From positions 1 to 17,344 of the forward strand of contig DATNJB010000033.1 in the NCBI GenBank assembly GCA_035604135.1: a stretch of 17,344 nt of DNA, read 5' to 3'. The notes below the pieces were generated by a model, which was given only the letters and a program-made list of their open reading frames with translations, was not told the DNA's origin and made no database searches. Source of the stretch: Poindextera sp035604135. Lineage in GTDB: Bacteria; Pseudomonadota; Alphaproteobacteria; Caulobacterales; Caulobacteraceae. Both the position numbers and the translations under genes were made by a program. Positions 6,424 through 13,854 of the stretch are shown here, piece after piece (the first letter of the stretch is position 1; each line of letters opens with the position of its first letter).

Positions 6424-7478
6424 GGGGCGGCGACCTTGACCGCCATGCCGTCCTCGAGCTCGTAGGCCCCCTGGACCGCGACGGCCTGGCCGGCCGCCAC
6501 GCCTCCCTTCACCTCGACCTGGTCGCCGTAGTCGTGGCCGACGCTGACGAAGACGCGCCTGGCCTTGCCGCCGGCGATGACGAACACATGATCGCCGGTC
6601 TCGTCGAACACCACGGCGGCGCGCGGCACGGCGAGGCCCTGGCGCGCGCCGGTGACCACGTCCGCCTGCACGGCCGAGCCGATCGGCGGCGCCGCGCCGC
6701 TCAACGGCGCCACCGCATCCAGCGTCTTGGTGGTCTGGTCGGCGGCGCCCCCGACCATGGTCAGGCGCGAGGCGATCGGCGGGCCGCCGTTCACCGGCCG
6801 TATGGTCACCGGCTGGCCGACCGAAAACACGCCGAAGCCCGGCTCAAGCCCGAGCTTGACGCTCACCGCCCCTTCACGGGCGAGCGAGACCAGCGCCGCG
6901 TCCTGGGCCACGTGATCGCCCGGCGCCGCCGCCACGTTGGTCACCACCGAGGCGCTGGGCGCGCGAAGGGTCTGGCTCGCGAGCCCACCGCCCTGCCGTT
7001 GTTGCGCCGCGAGCGCGGCCTGGGCGTCGGCCAGCGTCTTCCTGGCGGCGATCAGCGGGTCGCTGGCGGCCAAGCGGGCGTCGAACAGGCGCTGGACGCG
7101 GGCAAGGTCGCTCGCCGCCGCGGCCGCCGCATCGGCGGCCTGGCGGTAGGCCATGGCCGAAGCCGGGGCGCTGGCGATCACCACCAACGGCTGGCCGGCG
7201 GCGACGGTCTGGCCGCTGCGCACGAGCACGCTGGTGACGATCACCGCCCGCGGCGCGGACACGGTGGACGTCGCCGATGGGTCGGCCTGGACGACCCCGT
7301 AGAGGGTGGCGACGTCCTGTAGTTGCTCGCTCTGCACGGGCGCGGTGGTGATGGCGGCGGTCGGGGTTACGTCCTGATCCTGGTCCGCATCGCGGTAGCC
7401 GCGCGTGAGCAGCAGCACGGCCACAGCCAGGACGACCAGCGCGCCGGCGGCGATGGCGACGATGCGGTTGCGCGTCAC
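6420..7478 (-). CDS. RND membrane-fusion (periplasmic adaptor) protein
   Basis: The 352-residue product has one N-terminal membrane anchor at about 6-25 and no lipobox Cys. A beta-barrel/lipoyl half-motif lies at about 73-105 (VIVTSVLVRSGQTVAAGQPL), then a short Ala-rich helical hairpin at about 108-165. The second lipoyl half follows at about 170-197 (LRAPSASVVTNVAAAPGDHV), then beta-barrel and membrane-proximal domains ending in a Gly-Ala-Tyr-Glu segment. This is the HlyD/RND adaptor architecture bridging pump and outer-membrane channel. The hairpin is short, consistent with a compact adaptor. No His- or Met-rich metal-binding N-terminus is seen. Its start overlaps the channel gene's stop by 4 bp and its stop overlaps the pump start by 4 bp, so translation is probably coupled. 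Confidence 0.9.
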   Translation of the reverse strand: MTRNRIVAIAAGALVVLAVAVLLLTRGYRDADQDQDVTPTAAITTAPVQSEQLQDVATLYGVVQADPSATSTVSAPRAVIVTSVLVRSGQTVAAGQPLVVIASAPASAMAYRQAADAAAAAASDLARVQRLFDARLAASDPLIAARKTLADAQAALAAQQRQGGGLASQTLRAPSASVVTNVAAAPGDHVAQDAALVSLAREGAVSVKLGLEPGFGVFSVGQPVTIRPVNGGPPIASRLTMVGGAADQTTKTLDAVAPLSGAAPPIGSAVQADVVTGARQGLAVPRAAVVFDETGDHVFVIAGGKARRVFVSVGHDYGDQVEVKGGVAAGQAVAVQGAYELEDGMAVKVAAP

Positions 7479-8857
7479 GAGGCGCCCGCCAGCGCCTGCG
7501 GCGGGACGAAGAGCGAGGTCTCGAGCTGGATCTCGGCCATGCGCGCGGTGAGCTCGCGATCCTCCAGATCCGCCTGCTTGGAGACGACCGTCTGCACGAG
7601 CGCGAGGTAGGTTCCGCTGTCCAGGTCGCCGCGGGCGAGCGCGGCCGGCGCCGGCGCGAGCATGGCTTCCAATCTCGGCAGGTCGGCGCGCAGGACCGCC
7701 GCTTGCGCCCGCGCGCTCTCCAGTTCGGCGGCGGCGTCCCGCACCTCGGCGTCGGTCTGGTCGAGCCTGGCCTGGTACTCCGCCCTGAGCTGCGCGCGGG
7801 TGGCTTCCTCGACCCGCACGGCGCCCCGCTGCCCGTTGAAGATGGGCAGCGCCACCACCGCCGCCAGGCCCAGCGTGGTGGTCGGCGTCGGGTCGCGGGC
7901 GTAGGCGAAGGCGATCTGGGCGAGCGGAAACTGGGCGACGATCGCCTGGCGGAGTTTGGCGTCTTCGGCGCCATAGCCGGCCTGCAGAGCCAAAAGGTCG
8001 GGGCGGCGCTGGGGCAGGCTGGCCAGCGTCTGCGCGACCGCCGCCGCGTCGTCGGCGACCGGCGCGCCGTCGTGGCGGAGCGGCAGGGCGACGCTCGCGT
8101 CCAGGCCGATGAGCGCATTTAAGTCGCGCCTTGCCTTGGCCGCGTCGTGCTCGGCGCTCGCCAGCGCCGTTCCGGCGTCGAGCTTGGCCGCGACGTCCGC
8201 CGCCGCGGCCGGGGCGGTGACGTCGCCACGGCCCAGCGCCTTGCTCGAGCGGTCGGCGCGGTCGGCTGCAACGCGGAGGATGTCGCGCAGGAAGGCCGCC
8301 CGCGCCTCGTCAGTCAGCACCGTCTCGGCCAGCTGGCGCGCCTCCTGCGCCGTCGTCCACTCCGCCCACAGCTCGTCGAGGTTGGCCTGCCTGGCGGTGA
8401 AGCGCGCCGCGCGCTCGTTGTCAGCTACGGCCAGCAGGCCGGCGATATCGAGCGCCGGCGAGACGCCGTAGGCGGTGGCGTGGTCGGGACCGGCGATCGG
8501 CCGGTCGAGGTTCAGGCTGATCTGCGGATCCGGCAACAGGCCGGCGGCGAACACCTGCGCCGCCGGCACGCCGAGGGCCGCCCGCCGGGCCTTCAGGTCC
8601 GGGCTGTTCAGCACCGCCAGGACCGCGACGTCGAGCGGTGTGAAGCCGTTCGAGGGATCGATGGTGATGGCGCTCAGCGGGGCGACCCGAAGCGCGGCGA
8701 CGTCGGTGGTGAGCGCGTCGGCGCCCGTCGCGAGATCGGCGGCGGAAGGCAGCGGCGCCGGGCGATAGCTCGCGCAACCGGCGAGCGCCAGGGCGCCCGC
8801 GGCGCAGGCGGCGATCGCGGCGCCGATCCGTCTGCGGCTTGGGTCTGGTTCGGGCAT
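7475..8857 (-). CDS. TolC-family outer-membrane efflux lipoprotein
   Basis: The 460-residue product has a lipoprotein signal ending in L-A-G-C (Cys28), as in CusC/OprM-type channels. The body has two long Ala/Glu-rich helical repeats (about 120-240 and 330-450) separated by beta-strand regions, the duplicated outer-membrane-efflux-protein fold. It would form the trimeric outer-membrane duct for the adaptor and pump encoded next. The order channel, adaptor, pump is that of CusCBA and CzcCBA operons. The ATG at 8857 has AAGG-containing purine runs about 10 nt upstream and lies 18 bp after the kinase stop. Confidence 0.9.
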   Translation of the reverse strand: MPEPDPSRRRIGAAIAACAAGALALAGCASYRPAPLPSAADLATGADALTTDVAALRVAPLSAITIDPSNGFTPLDVAVLAVLNSPDLKARRAALGVPAAQVFAAGLLPDPQISLNLDRPIAGPDHATAYGVSPALDIAGLLAVADNERAARFTARQANLDELWAEWTTAQEARQLAETVLTDEARAAFLRDILRVAADRADRSSKALGRGDVTAPAAAADVAAKLDAGTALASAEHDAAKARRDLNALIGLDASVALPLRHDGAPVADDAAAVAQTLASLPQRRPDLLALQAGYGAEDAKLRQAIVAQFPLAQIAFAYARDPTPTTTLGLAAVVALPIFNGQRGAVRVEEATRAQLRAEYQARLDQTDAEVRDAAAELESARAQAAVLRADLPRLEAMLAPAPAALARGDLDSGTYLALVQTVVSKQADLEDRELTARMAEIQLETSLFVPPQALAGAS

Positions 8858-8875
8858 CGGGGCGGTCCTTTCCCC

Positions 8876-10264
8876 TTACACGCCCGAAGTTGACCGCGAG
8901 CTTTCCGCTTCATTGGGAAACGCCAATGTGCCCCCGCTCGGTCGGCCGCGGAAGACGACACGCACGCCAAGGCCCGGCTTGGCGTCCGATAAGCTGACCG
9001 CCGCCCCGTGCAGTCGCGCGACCGCCGCGACCAGCGCCAGCCCAAGCCCGCTGCCGGGCGTCGAGCGGCTGCGTTCGAGCCGATAGAAGCGGTCGAAGAT
9101 CCGGCGCCGCTCGTCGGCGGGAACGCCCGGGCCGTTGTCGGCGACCGAGACGATGGCGTCGGCGCCCTCGCTGGCGGTCAGCACGCGCACCTGGGCGCCG
9201 GGGGCGTGGCGAAGCGCATTCTCGACCAGGTTGACCAGCATCTGGGTCAAGAGCTCCGGGTCGCCCTCGACCACGAGCGGCCCGCCGTCCTCCATGGCAA
9301 GGGCCTGGCCGGCGTCCTCGGCCGACGGCGCGAAGTCGTCGACGACGCCGCGGGCGAGCGCGGTCAGGTCGACCGGACGGAAGGCCGCGCGGCGGGCGCC
9401 GCCCTCGATCTGGGCGATGCGCAAGAGCGCCGCGAAGGTGTCGAGGATGGCGTCGACGTCCTCCAGCGCGCCGCCCAGCGCCTCGGCGCGATCGGCGGGA
9501 CGACGAAGCGTGCGGCTCGCTTCCAGGCGTTGGCGGAGCCGGGTGAGCGGGGTCCTGAGGTCGTGGGCGATGTCGCTCGAGACCTGGCGCAGGCTCTCCA
9601 TCAGGGCAGAGATGCGATCGAGCATGCGGTTGAAGGTCACCGCCAGCCGATCGAGGTCGTCGTCGGAGCCGCGTACGGGGATGCGCCTGGCGAGGTCGCC
9701 GTCGATGATCGCCTCGGCCGCGCCGGTCATCGCCGCCAGGCGCCGGTGGACGCCGTAGCTCAGGCCATAGCCGCCGAGGGCGCCGAGCACGACGACGCCG
9801 GCGAGCGCCCAGCCGAAGCCTTGCAGGACCGCGCCTTCCAACGCCTCTGTTTGCTCGTCGTCGTCGCCGATAACCAGCCGGTAGCCCTCGGGCAGAGTGG
9901 TGGTCAGCACGCGCAGCGACTCCGGTCCGCCGCCCGGCGGCGTCATGCGGAGCGTCGACCAGCCCAGCGGCGCTTGCGAGCCCGCGAGCCGGCCCGCCAC
10001 CGGTCGCCCGTTCGGCGCCTGAAGCCCATAGTCGAGCGCCCCGGGGGTGCGTTCCCGCTCCTCGACGGCCTGCACGACGCCGGTCAGACCCTCGGTGCGG
10101 AACTCCTGCGCCAGCGCGGAGGCCTCGGCGTCGATGCGCGCGTCGAACTGCCGGCTGAGCGCCGCCCGCGTCGCCAAGAGGGTGATCGCGCCCAAGACGA
10201 CGACCGAGAGCGCGAACGCCGCGGTGTAGACGGCCGCGAGCCTGAGGCTGGTCGAGCGGAACAC
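8876..10264 (-). CDS. Sensor histidine kinase (HAMP, HisKA, HATPase)
   Basis: The 462-residue membrane kinase has TM1 at about 9-32, a periplasmic sensor at about 33-146, TM2 at about 148-170 and a HAMP linker to about 222. The H-box is DIAHDLRTPL with phospho-acceptor His234. The N-box is N345-LVE-N349, the G1 box D376-NGPG and the G2 box GSGLGL at 404-409. All catalytic boxes are intact. The periplasmic domain has no His or Cys and one Met, unlike Cu/Ag sensors of the CusS type. It starts with GTG immediately after the TAG of the response regulator, with no intervening base. It should phosphorylate that regulator; the signal is unknown. Confidence 0.92.
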   Translation of the reverse strand: MFRSTSLRLAAVYTAAFALSVVVLGAITLLATRAALSRQFDARIDAEASALAQEFRTEGLTGVVQAVEERERTPGALDYGLQAPNGRPVAGRLAGSQAPLGWSTLRMTPPGGGPESLRVLTTTLPEGYRLVIGDDDEQTEALEGAVLQGFGWALAGVVVLGALGGYGLSYGVHRRLAAMTGAAEAIIDGDLARRIPVRGSDDDLDRLAVTFNRMLDRISALMESLRQVSSDIAHDLRTPLTRLRQRLEASRTLRRPADRAEALGGALEDVDAILDTFAALLRIAQIEGGARRAAFRPVDLTALARGVVDDFAPSAEDAGQALAMEDGGPLVVEGDPELLTQMLVNLVENALRHAPGAQVRVLTASEGADAIVSVADNGPGVPADERRRIFDRFYRLERSRSTPGSGLGLALVAAVARLHGAAVSLSDAKPGLGVRVVFRGRPSGGTLAFPNEAESSRSTSGV

Positions 10265-10942
10265 CTAGTCGGGCTCGCTCATGCAATAGCCGGCGCCGCG
10301 CACGGTATGGATGAGCTCGAGCCCGTGCCCGCGATCGACCTTGGCTCTCAGCCGGCTCATGTGGGTCTCGACGATGTTCGTCTTCGGGTCGAAGTGAAAA
10401 TCCCAGACGCTTTCCAAGAGCATCGTGCGGGTGACCACGCGGCCGCGATGCCGCATCAGGTATTCGAGCAGCTGGAACTCGCGCGGCTGCAGCTCGATGC
10501 GCGCGCCGCCGCGCGTGACGGTCCGCCTCAGGCGGTCGAGCTTCAGATCGGCCACCTCCAGCGTCGTCTGCACGTCCTGCGGCGGCGGGCGCCGCGCGAG
10601 CGCGTTGACCCGCGCCAGCAGCTCGGCCATGGCAAACGGCTTGACCAGGTAGTCGTCGCCGCCGGCCTCCAGCCCCTCGACCCGATCGTCGATGCCGCCC
10701 AGCGCCGTCAGCAGCAGGACCGGCGTCTTGACCCCGGACGCGCGGATGGTGCGCAGGATGGCCAGCCCATCCACCCCCGGCAGCATGCGGTCGAGGATGA
10801 TCACCTCGTAGGGCTCGCCGGCGGCCAGCAGCAGCCCCTGCCGGCCGTCCGCGGCGTGGTCGACGGTATGGCCAGCCTCGGCCAGCGCCTTCTTCAGGTA
10901 GGCGCCGCCTTCCTTGTCGTCCTCGACGAGCAGGAGCTTCAT
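10265..10942 (-). CDS. OmpR/PhoB-family response regulator
   Basis: The 225-residue product has an N-terminal receiver with acidic pocket E7-D8-D9, phospho-acceptor D51 (in IILDRMLPG), T79 and K101. A C-terminal winged-helix DNA-binding domain spans about 128-222, with the typical L-x-P-x-E-F-x-L-L and VRGAGY signatures. It lies first of the two-component pair and 5' of the efflux genes, so it is the likely transcriptional regulator of its own operon. The ATG at 10942 is 11 bp after the stop of the DUF2007-like gene; the ribosome binding site is weak, which suggests coupling. Confidence 0.93.
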   Translation of the reverse strand: MKLLLVEDDKEGGAYLKKALAEAGHTVDHAADGRQGLLLAAGEPYEVIILDRMLPGVDGLAILRTIRASGVKTPVLLLTALGGIDDRVEGLEAGGDDYLVKPFAMAELLARVNALARRPPPQDVQTTLEVADLKLDRLRRTVTRGGARIELQPREFQLLEYLMRHRGRVVTRTMLLESVWDFHFDPKTNIVETHMSRLRAKVDRGHGLELIHTVRGAGYCMSEPD

Positions 10943-10953
10943 GAGGCGGCCGT

Positions 10954-11166
10954 CTAGGCTTCGCTCCGCCCGCGCTCGGCGTCGGCGATGACCCGACTGG
11001 CCTGGGCCAGATCCGCCTCGTCGACCATCAGGCGGGTTGTTATCGCCGCGCCCCAGAGCGTGCCCGCGCCCTGGTCGAACACGGCGCTCTCGATGCCAGC
11101 GTCCTTCAAGACGGCGCGCAGATAGGACATCCGCACCGGATTGGAGGTCTTGATCAGCTCGATCAT
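10954..11166 (-). CDS. Small DUF2007-like protein
   Basis: The 70-residue cytoplasmic protein starts MIELIKTSNPVRMSYLRAVL and contains GIESAVFDQ near 24-32 and RLMVDEADLAQASRVI near 45-60. This pattern (I-x-x-S-N-x-V-x-x-x-x-L-x-x-x-L at the start, L-x-V-x-x-x-D-x-x-x-A near the end) is that of the DUF2007 family, called putative signal-transducing proteins without a proven function. It is 11 bp upstream of the response regulator on the same strand and may be the first gene of the efflux operon. Longer in-frame extension upstream is not supported: it overlaps the divergent acetyltransferase gene. The family call is fairly confident, the role is not. Confidence 0.75.
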   Translation of the reverse strand: MIELIKTSNPVRMSYLRAVLKDAGIESAVFDQGAGTLWGAAITTRLMVDEADLAQASRVIADAERGRSEA

Positions 11167-11262
11167 GGCGCCGGCGAGCCTGGGCGATCGGCCCCGCGAT
11201 GGCAAGCCGGGCCCACCGGTCCTAGACTTGAGGTCATGGGCCGGCTGTTGCGCGAGGCTTGA

Positions 11263-11991
11263 GTGGACGACCTTGAGCTGCTCGCGCTCGAGATGGAAAC
11301 CGGCCTGGTCATGGCCGGGCCGCATCGGTTCGTGCGCGAGAACAGCCCCAACGCGAGAGACGGACCGCTGATCGCGTTGGCCGGCTGCGCGGACGGCAAC
11401 GTCGCGGCCGCGCACGCAGACCTGGACGATGGGTTGACCCGCCGGGCGCTCGATTTCGTCGTCGCCGCGCCGGCGTGGGTCGACGGAGCGAGGCTGCCGC
11501 CCTGGATCGGCGCGCTCGCCGCCATCGTCCGGGTGGGTCCGGAGACGCTGGCGGGCGGGCCGGCCTGGCTGCTGCCGAACGGCCTGACCTTCGCCCACGC
11601 GGCCCGCATGGTCGCCGGCGAAAGCGAGGAAGGCGCCGCGATGCTGGCGCGCTTTGCGGCCCGCGGCATGCCGCGTGCCCTCTTCGAAGCGGGCTACGTC
11701 GATGTTGGCGAGCTCTGGGCGCCCTGGTGCGCGGCGATGGCGGGCGAGGAGATCGCGGCGCTCTGCTGCGCCGCGCGGCTGGGCGACCGCGCCGCCGAGG
11801 CCGGGCTCTACACCTTCGCGCCCTATCGCGGCCAAGGCTTCGGCGCCGCCGTCACGGCAGCCTGGTCAAGGCTGCCGTCGCTCGCTGGCAAGACGCTGTT
11901 CTACTCGACCCAATGGACCAACACCTCGTCGATCGCGGTGACCCGCAAGCTGGGCCTGCGCCGCATCGGGGCCAGCGTCGGGATCGGATAG
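11263..11991 (+). CDS. GNAT-family N-acetyltransferase
   Basis: The 242-residue protein starts with GTG, preceded by GAGG five bases upstream; an internal ATG at 11293 is an alternative. The acetyl-CoA binding loop is R189-G-Q-G-F-G194 (motif A), followed by a helix, and NTSSIAVTRKLGLRRIG near 220-236 is the usual C-terminal strand-helix segment (motif B). Residues 1-170 are poorly conserved and probably define the substrate. The fold is confident; the substrate is unknown. It is divergent from the DUF2007/efflux operon across a 96-bp gap and may be followed in the same transcript by the hydrolase 77 bp downstream. Confidence 0.8.
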   Translation: MDDLELLALEMETGLVMAGPHRFVRENSPNARDGPLIALAGCADGNVAAAHADLDDGLTRRALDFVVAAPAWVDGARLPPWIGALAAIVRVGPETLAGGPAWLLPNGLTFAHAARMVAGESEEGAAMLARFAARGMPRALFEAGYVDVGELWAPWCAAMAGEEIAALCCAARLGDRAAEAGLYTFAPYRGQGFGAAVTAAWSRLPSLAGKTLFYSTQWTNTSSIAVTRKLGLRRIGASVGIG

Positions 11992-12068
11992 GGGTCTCGA
12001 CCGCCTGCCGCCGTGGCTTAAGGTCGGCGCGCCGCGACTTCAGCGATATCTGACCGGTGAGGGGCCTA

Positions 12069-13337
12069 ATGGCGACACACGAACCCTGGACCTCCGAGCA
12101 GCTTGCGGCGCGTTGCGCCGAGGATGGCGAGTTCCGGATCGCGGCGCGGTTCTGGAGCGGCGGCCTGCGCCTGGAGATCGGCGAGCGCACGCTCGGCTTG
12201 GCGGTTGTCGACGGCGTCCCGGCGGCGGGCGCACCTCGCGCCGCGGCGCCAGGCGTCATCGCCTTGGCCGGAGCCGACGCGGTCTGGCGGTCGCTGCTCG
12301 CGGCGCGCCCGCCCCGCTTCTACAACGACATCTTCAACCTGGTCGGGATGGGACTGATCGCCGTCCGCGCCGATCCGGTCCTCTACGCGCAATACTATCC
12401 CGCCGTGATGCGGGCGCTGGAGCTGATGCGCCCGGCCGATCCGGCCGCCGCAGCGCCGGCGGTTGTCGCGCCGCGGCCAGGGACGTTCGACAGCGCCGTC
12501 GGCCGCTATGTCCATCTCGAGCTCGAGGGCCAGGACCACCGGGTCTATTTCGAGGAAGCCGGATCGGGCATCCCCATGCTGTTGCAGCACACGGCCGGCT
12601 GCCACGGCTCGCAGTGGCGGCATCTGTTCGAGTGCCGCGCAATCACCGACCACTTCCGCCTCATCGCCTATGACCTGCCGTTCCACGGCAAGTCGCTGCC
12701 GCCGGTCGGCCCGCAGTGGTGGGCGAGCCCCTATCGACTGACCGCCGGCTTCCTCCGCGCCGTGCCTGTGCGTCTGGCCGCCGCGCTCGATCTCGATCGG
12801 CCCGTGTTCATGGGCTGCTCGGTCGGCGGCCTGCTGGCGCTCGACCTGGCGCTTCACCACGCGGACGTCTTTCGGGCGGTGATCTCGCTCGAGGGCGCCT
12901 TGCACATCGACGGCGACATCACCACGCTGGACGCGCTCTGGCATCCTCAGGTCAGCAATGAATACAAGGCCCGCGCGATGAACGCGCTGATGAGCCCGAC
13001 CTCGCCGGAGGCGTTTCGCAAGGAGACGAGCCAAGTCTACGCGGCGGGCTGGCCGCCCGCCTTCCTGGGCGACCTCCGCTACTACCTGGTCGACTACGAC
13101 TTGCGGGCAACCGCCGGTGCGATCGACACCGAAAAGGTCGCGGTTCACATCCTATCGGGCGAGTACGACTCGAGCGGCACCCTGGAGCGCGGGCAGGCGG
13201 CGCATGCGGCGATTCCAGGATCGACCTGGTCAGGCATGGCTGGCGTCGGCCACTTTCCGATGTCGGAGAACCCGGAGGCGTTCCTCACCTATCTGCTGCC
13301 CGTGCTCGAGACCATCAAAGCGCGGCCGGGCGCTTAA
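12069..13337 (+). CDS. Alpha/beta hydrolase with N-terminal SCP2-like domain
   Basis: The 422-residue protein has two parts. Residues about 8-122 (EFRIAARFWSGGLRLEIGE, FYNDIFNLVGMGL) resemble an SCP2-type lipid-binding fold. Residues about 145-415 form an alpha/beta hydrolase with nucleophile elbow G-C-S251-V-G-G, acid D366 in SGEYD and base H394 in GVGHFP. The oxyanion region is HTAGCHGSQW. The triad is complete, so an esterase, lipase-like or dehalogenase-like hydrolase is expected; the substrate is unknown. The chosen ATG at 12069 has GAGGGG a few bases upstream; a GTG at 12057 in frame is possible and would add four residues. The triad is seen directly; the SCP2-like assignment is pattern-based and less certain. 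Confidence 0.8.
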   Translation: MATHEPWTSEQLAARCAEDGEFRIAARFWSGGLRLEIGERTLGLAVVDGVPAAGAPRAAAPGVIALAGADAVWRSLLAARPPRFYNDIFNLVGMGLIAVRADPVLYAQYYPAVMRALELMRPADPAAAAPAVVAPRPGTFDSAVGRYVHLELEGQDHRVYFEEAGSGIPMLLQHTAGCHGSQWRHLFECRAITDHFRLIAYDLPFHGKSLPPVGPQWWASPYRLTAGFLRAVPVRLAAALDLDRPVFMGCSVGGLLALDLALHHADVFRAVISLEGALHIDGDITTLDALWHPQVSNEYKARAMNALMSPTSPEAFRKETSQVYAAGWPPAFLGDLRYYLVDYDLRATAGAIDTEKVAVHILSGEYDSSGTLERGQAAHAAIPGSTWSGMAGVGHFPMSENPEAFLTYLLPVLETIKARPGA

Positions 13338-13363
13338 GGCCTCTGCCCGTACCGATGGGGAGA

Positions 13364-13438
13364 TGGTGGACGCGGCTGGGATTGAACCAGCGACCCCCTC
13401 GATGTCAACGAGGTGCTCTCCCACTGAGCTACGCGTCC
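13364..13438 (-). tRNA. tRNA-Val (anticodon GAC)
   Basis: On the minus strand the acceptor arm GGACGCG pairs with CGCGTCC. The D arm is GCTC-AGTGGGA-GAGC and the anticodon arm CCTCG-TTGACAT-CGAGG, giving anticodon GAC (reads GUC, valine). The T arm is GCTGG-TTCAATC-CCAGC. Discriminator A is followed by an encoded CCA (13366-13364). All stems are fully paired. It lies downstream of the small secreted-protein gene on the same strand, and convergent with the hydrolase gene. Confidence 0.97.
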
Positions 13439-13462
13439 GCTCGCGGGGATGGCGGTATATCG

Positions 13463-13480
13463 GCGGCCCCGCGGGGCCGC
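13463..13480. other. Perfect 18-bp GC palindrome between small gene and tRNA
   Basis: GCGGCCCC-GC-GGGGCCGC is self-complementary over all 18 bases. It lies 11-28 nt past the stop codon of the minus-strand small protein gene and about 24 nt before the mature 5' end of tRNA-Val. No T-run follows on either strand, so it is not a standard Rho-independent terminator. It may shape 3'-end formation or tRNA leader processing. Confidence 0.5.
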
Positions 13481-13490
13481 AAGCCGAGGG

Positions 13491-13841
13491 TCAGTCGCGT
13501 TTGAGGTCAATGCGGACCGTCCCCTTGGCGTCGGCGACGACGATCGTCGCGGTCGCTTCGCCAGTTCGGGTCAAGGTCGCCTGCCCGCCGTTGAAGGCGA
13601 AGGTCAGAACGCGCCCGTCGCCAGACAGGTGCGGGTTGGTCGTCTCGACGTAGTCGCCGCGCCAGTAGAAGCCGATGACCTCGCCCCCGGCGACAATGAC
13701 CTGGGCGGTTTCGTCGCCGGCGGCGCCGCCCCACGCGCCTTCGAAGCTTGGCGGCGGCGGGGCCTGGGCAAAGGCGGGCGTTGCGACGGCGAGCGCGGCG
13801 AGGGTCGCGACAAGGGCTCGGCGCATGGGATCGGGGACCAT
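13491..13841 (-). CDS. Small secreted hypothetical protein
   Basis: The 116-residue product has a signal peptide (MRRALVATLAALAVATPAFA) with cleavage after A-F-A at about residue 25, then a Pro-rich QAPPPPS segment and a compact domain of about 80 residues. That domain is rich in Gly, Thr and beta-branched residues (GAWGG, VIVAGGEVIGFYWRGDY, RVLTFAFNGGQATLTR), suggesting a small beta-sandwich or lipocalin-like barrel. No family is recognised. The ATG at 13841 has GAGG six bases upstream; Met6 at 13826 is an alternative. It starts 13 bp after the cpdR stop and is probably co-transcribed with it. Confidence 0.75.
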   Translation of the reverse strand: MVPDPMRRALVATLAALAVATPAFAQAPPPPSFEGAWGGAAGDETAQVIVAGGEVIGFYWRGDYVETTNPHLSGDGRVLTFAFNGGQATLTRTGEATATIVVADAKGTVRIDLKRD

Positions 13842-13854
13842 GCGGCGCCTCGTA

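Noticed and set aside
9008..10957. Plus-strand open frame of 649 codons opposite the kinase and regulator genes
   Set aside because: It spans two well-identified minus-strand genes and their junction. The product is low-complexity Arg/Ala/Gln-rich and shows no family motif.
11232..11251. SoxR-box-like sequence (perfect ACTTGAGGT half-site) between the divergent operons
   Set aside because: Only one 9-base half matches. The other half is degenerate, no flanking promoter with MerR-type long spacing is evident, and a 9-mer can occur by chance in a window of this size.
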